A stretch of DNA of 64,000 nt, taken from contig NC_045138.2 in NCBI RefSeq assembly GCF_008831285.2, forward strand, positions 2,458,143-2,522,142, in the 5' to 3' direction. Numbering within the stretch: position 1 is the first letter of the stretch; each line of letters begins with the position of its first letter. The DNA is from Nymphaea colorata (Eukaryota; Streptophyta; Magnoliopsida; Nymphaeales; Nymphaeaceae). Below are positions 58,406 through 64,000 of the stretch, in pieces. Position numbers and translations under genes: made by a program. The notes under the pieces are model-generated. The model did no database searches, was not told the origin of the DNA, and was given only the letters and a program-made list of their open reading frames with translations.

Positions 58406-58524
58406 TCAACTGCACAACAGTCCCCAAATGCCAATACCCCATCTTGTTCCAGAACGACTCTCTCTTCTTCTAACATGTATGTCTCAGACATCCTCGTGTT
58501 AGAATGACCAATGGCATGCATGAT

Positions 58525-58555
<31 letters not shown>

Positions 58556-58975
58556 GTGTGTGTGTTTGATCCATGCGCATGCATGAATAATCGTTGAAAC
58601 AGTGTGTGTGCGTGTTTGATCCATGGGCATGCATGACTAATCGTTGAAACAGTGTGTGTGTGTGTTTGATCCAAGCACACGCATGACTAATCGTTGAAAC
58701 AGTGTGTGTGTGTGTGTTTGATCCATGCGCATGCATGACTAATCGTCAAAAACACAAAAGGAGTGTTTGGTGTTTGGGTGGTACCATTGTTGTCCAACAA
58801 CATATCTGATTATTCGCTTGGATACATAGTTTTCAAGTACCAGCAGAACACAAATAAATCGTTCAAATGTGAAAGAAGAACCATTCTGTACCGATCAGCT
58901 GACAATGTTTGAGAATGTGATCGTCTAGAAACATAAAATTAAGAACAACCTCTCTGTCTCTTTCAATCTCTGAGA
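58406..58975. other. Intergenic region between convergent GDSL genes
   Basis: The 570 bases between the two stop codons contain CT and TA runs (58,526-58,554), a 50-bp minisatellite, and both 3' UTRs. No gene is seen. Confidence 0.7.
58550..58749. repeat. Minisatellite, four units of 50-52 bp
   Basis: Each unit has a GT run, TTTGATCCATGCGCATGCATG (or a variant) and ACTAATCGTTGAAACA. TTTGATCCA starts at 58,565, 58,615, 58,665 and 58,717. Units differ in the length of the GT run and a few bases. Each contains palindromic GCATGC. Confidence 0.9.
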
Positions 58976-62848
<3,873 letters not shown>

Positions 62849-62910
62849 GACTGTGTGGGCAGAACAAAGGGACAGTGATACTGATAGGAATGAGTTTTTG
62901 ATCGAAGAGA

Positions 62911-62917
62911 ATTTATA
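62911..62917 (-). promoter_or_regulatory. Candidate TATA box of the minus-strand GDSL gene
   Basis: On the minus strand this reads TATAAAT, 63 bases before the ATG. A weaker alternative (TATTTATG on the minus strand) lies near 62,990. The leader would be only about 30 bases if the nearer box is used. Confidence 0.4.
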
Positions 62918-63588
62918 GAGAAAAAAAAGTGTGTGCAGAGTGGATGGAGATGCAGAGGTGAGTCATGCTTAAGGTCGATGGGCTCATAAATAGAATGGCT
63001 GGAAACAGATGGGGAGGGCGGTGAAAGAAGGCATGGTTGGATCACCTTTTATCTTTTTTCAAAGAAAGTTTTCAACTTCATATATGTGTGTGTGGACTGA
63101 TGGCGTCCTTCATGTGCGTGTATGTGTGTGTGTGTACCAGTCCTTCATGTGTGTATGTAGAAAAAATGAAATCAGCCGGCTATTTCTATGGCCAATTTTT
63201 TTTTTTTCACGAGTTATATGTATATATTGGAAAAAGCCAGATACCTAGGTCAGGAATAGAAACCAGACCTTTTAATTTTTTATTAAAAAATTATTTTAAA
63301 GAACATATAAACATCCTCATATGTTTATAAAACCTATTTTGATATTAAACATACTTTAAATCAAGTTGTTTTTATGAAAAATGTTGATTTTTTATTATCA
63401 AAATGTTGATGCTATGAGAGCCATTCATTTTTGTTTATTATAAAAACACTACTAAAACCCAAAAAATCATCAACTTAATAGACATTTTGCATTAAGTTAT
63501 CCTTAAGATTTGGTAAGGTTACAATTCAAAAAAAAAAAACACTTTAAATATTATGGTTTTTGTTCTTGACCTATTGGTCTGGTTACTA

Positions 63589-63591
<3 letters not shown>

Positions 63592-63636
<45 letters not shown>
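63592..63636. repeat. (TA)22 microsatellite
   Basis: About 45 bases of TA lie between GGTTACTACCAA and CCAATTTGCCACGAA. Confidence 0.9.
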
Positions 63637-63638
<2 letters not shown>

Positions 63639-64000
63639 AATTTGCCACGAATTCGATTTGAATCAGGCCGATCAAAACCGATTTTCATTACAGATATTTT
63701 GGTATCAGATCTGGATACAGATAAAGCTTTGAATGTCACGAAAGGCACCTGCCCACTTTGAGACAGGTGTGCCTCTACCAGTATTCACAGATCATGAGCA
63801 TGTATGAGGATGTTTAAAATGAATGGACCAAAAAAGTTCATTCCCCATTCAACTTTGGCACATGAAAGATAAACTTTTTACCACATGAAAACAATAAATG
63901 GGATATTTAATGAGCTAAAAGATAGTTTCCTTGACATTCGAGGAAAGGAATGTCTCATAAAATCCTGCTTTATTGACAATTAATCCTTGTTCTAATCAGG

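Larger units (their letters stand above)
62849..64000. other. Upstream side of the minus-strand GDSL gene
   Basis: A GT-rich stretch lies at about 63,080-63,155 and a TA microsatellite at 63,592-63,636. The remainder is AT-rich and no further gene is seen up to the window end. Confidence 0.5.

Noticed and set aside
58162-58473. Alternative frames over GDSL exon 5 and over exons on the minus strand
   Set aside because: They are shadow frames from GC-rich coding exons; the GDSL motifs fix the true frames.

Overview
The window is nuclear DNA of a flowering plant. The evidence is split genes with GT-AG introns and canonical plant exon sizes, plant-specific families (an MIKC-type MADS-box gene, 12-oxophytodienoate reductases, GDSL esterases), an AT-rich intergenic background, a Ty1/copia retrotransposon and many MITEs. 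The AGL12-type MADS protein has features of both monocot and eudicot homologues. An early-diverging angiosperm is a reasonable guess, but the species cannot be fixed from the sequence alone.

Layout. (1) 0.7-25.4 kb: a head-to-tail array of four 12-oxophytodienoate reductase genes (OPR-a to OPR-d), each with five exons and an intact reading frame of 363-371 codons. Promoter and first-exon types alternate (A, B, A, B). OPR-b is a chimera: a type-B promoter and exon 1 joined inside intron 1 to a type-A gene body. The spacers hold duplicated blocks and several CTCGAG-rich hAT-like elements. (2) 25.4-36.6 kb: no convincing protein gene; hAT-like and Harbinger-like MITEs, a degenerate tandem repeat and AT microsatellites. 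(3) 36.6-42.3 kb: an AGL12/XAL1-type MADS-box gene in seven exons, 200 codons. Its long introns carry a 26-bp perfect hairpin and a hAT-like MITE with an exact 8-bp target duplication. (4) 44.17-49.12 kb: a complete, very young Ty1/copia element. It has 369-bp LTRs differing by one base, the target duplication GTGAC, a PBS, a PPT and one frameshift in reverse transcriptase. (5) 49.1-55.0 kb: gene-poor DNA with long TA tracts. (6) 55.0-62.85 kb: two convergent five-exon GDSL esterase/lipase genes (383 and 361 codons), separated by 570 bp holding a 50-bp minisatellite. (7) 62.85-64 kb: promoter side of the second GDSL gene and a TA microsatellite.

The genes do not form one pathway. The OPR array would supply old-yellow-enzyme-type enone reductases of the cytosolic subgroup (no peroxisomal C-terminus). 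AGL12 is a transcription factor. The GDSL proteins are predicted secreted esterases. No wholly new system was found. The most informative items are the chimeric OPR gene and its A/B/A/B array, single-residue changes in conserved OPR motifs, the copia frame that runs into its own 24-bp-repeat LTR, a poly-G tract next to a GDSL splice acceptor, and the intronic hairpin in AGL12.
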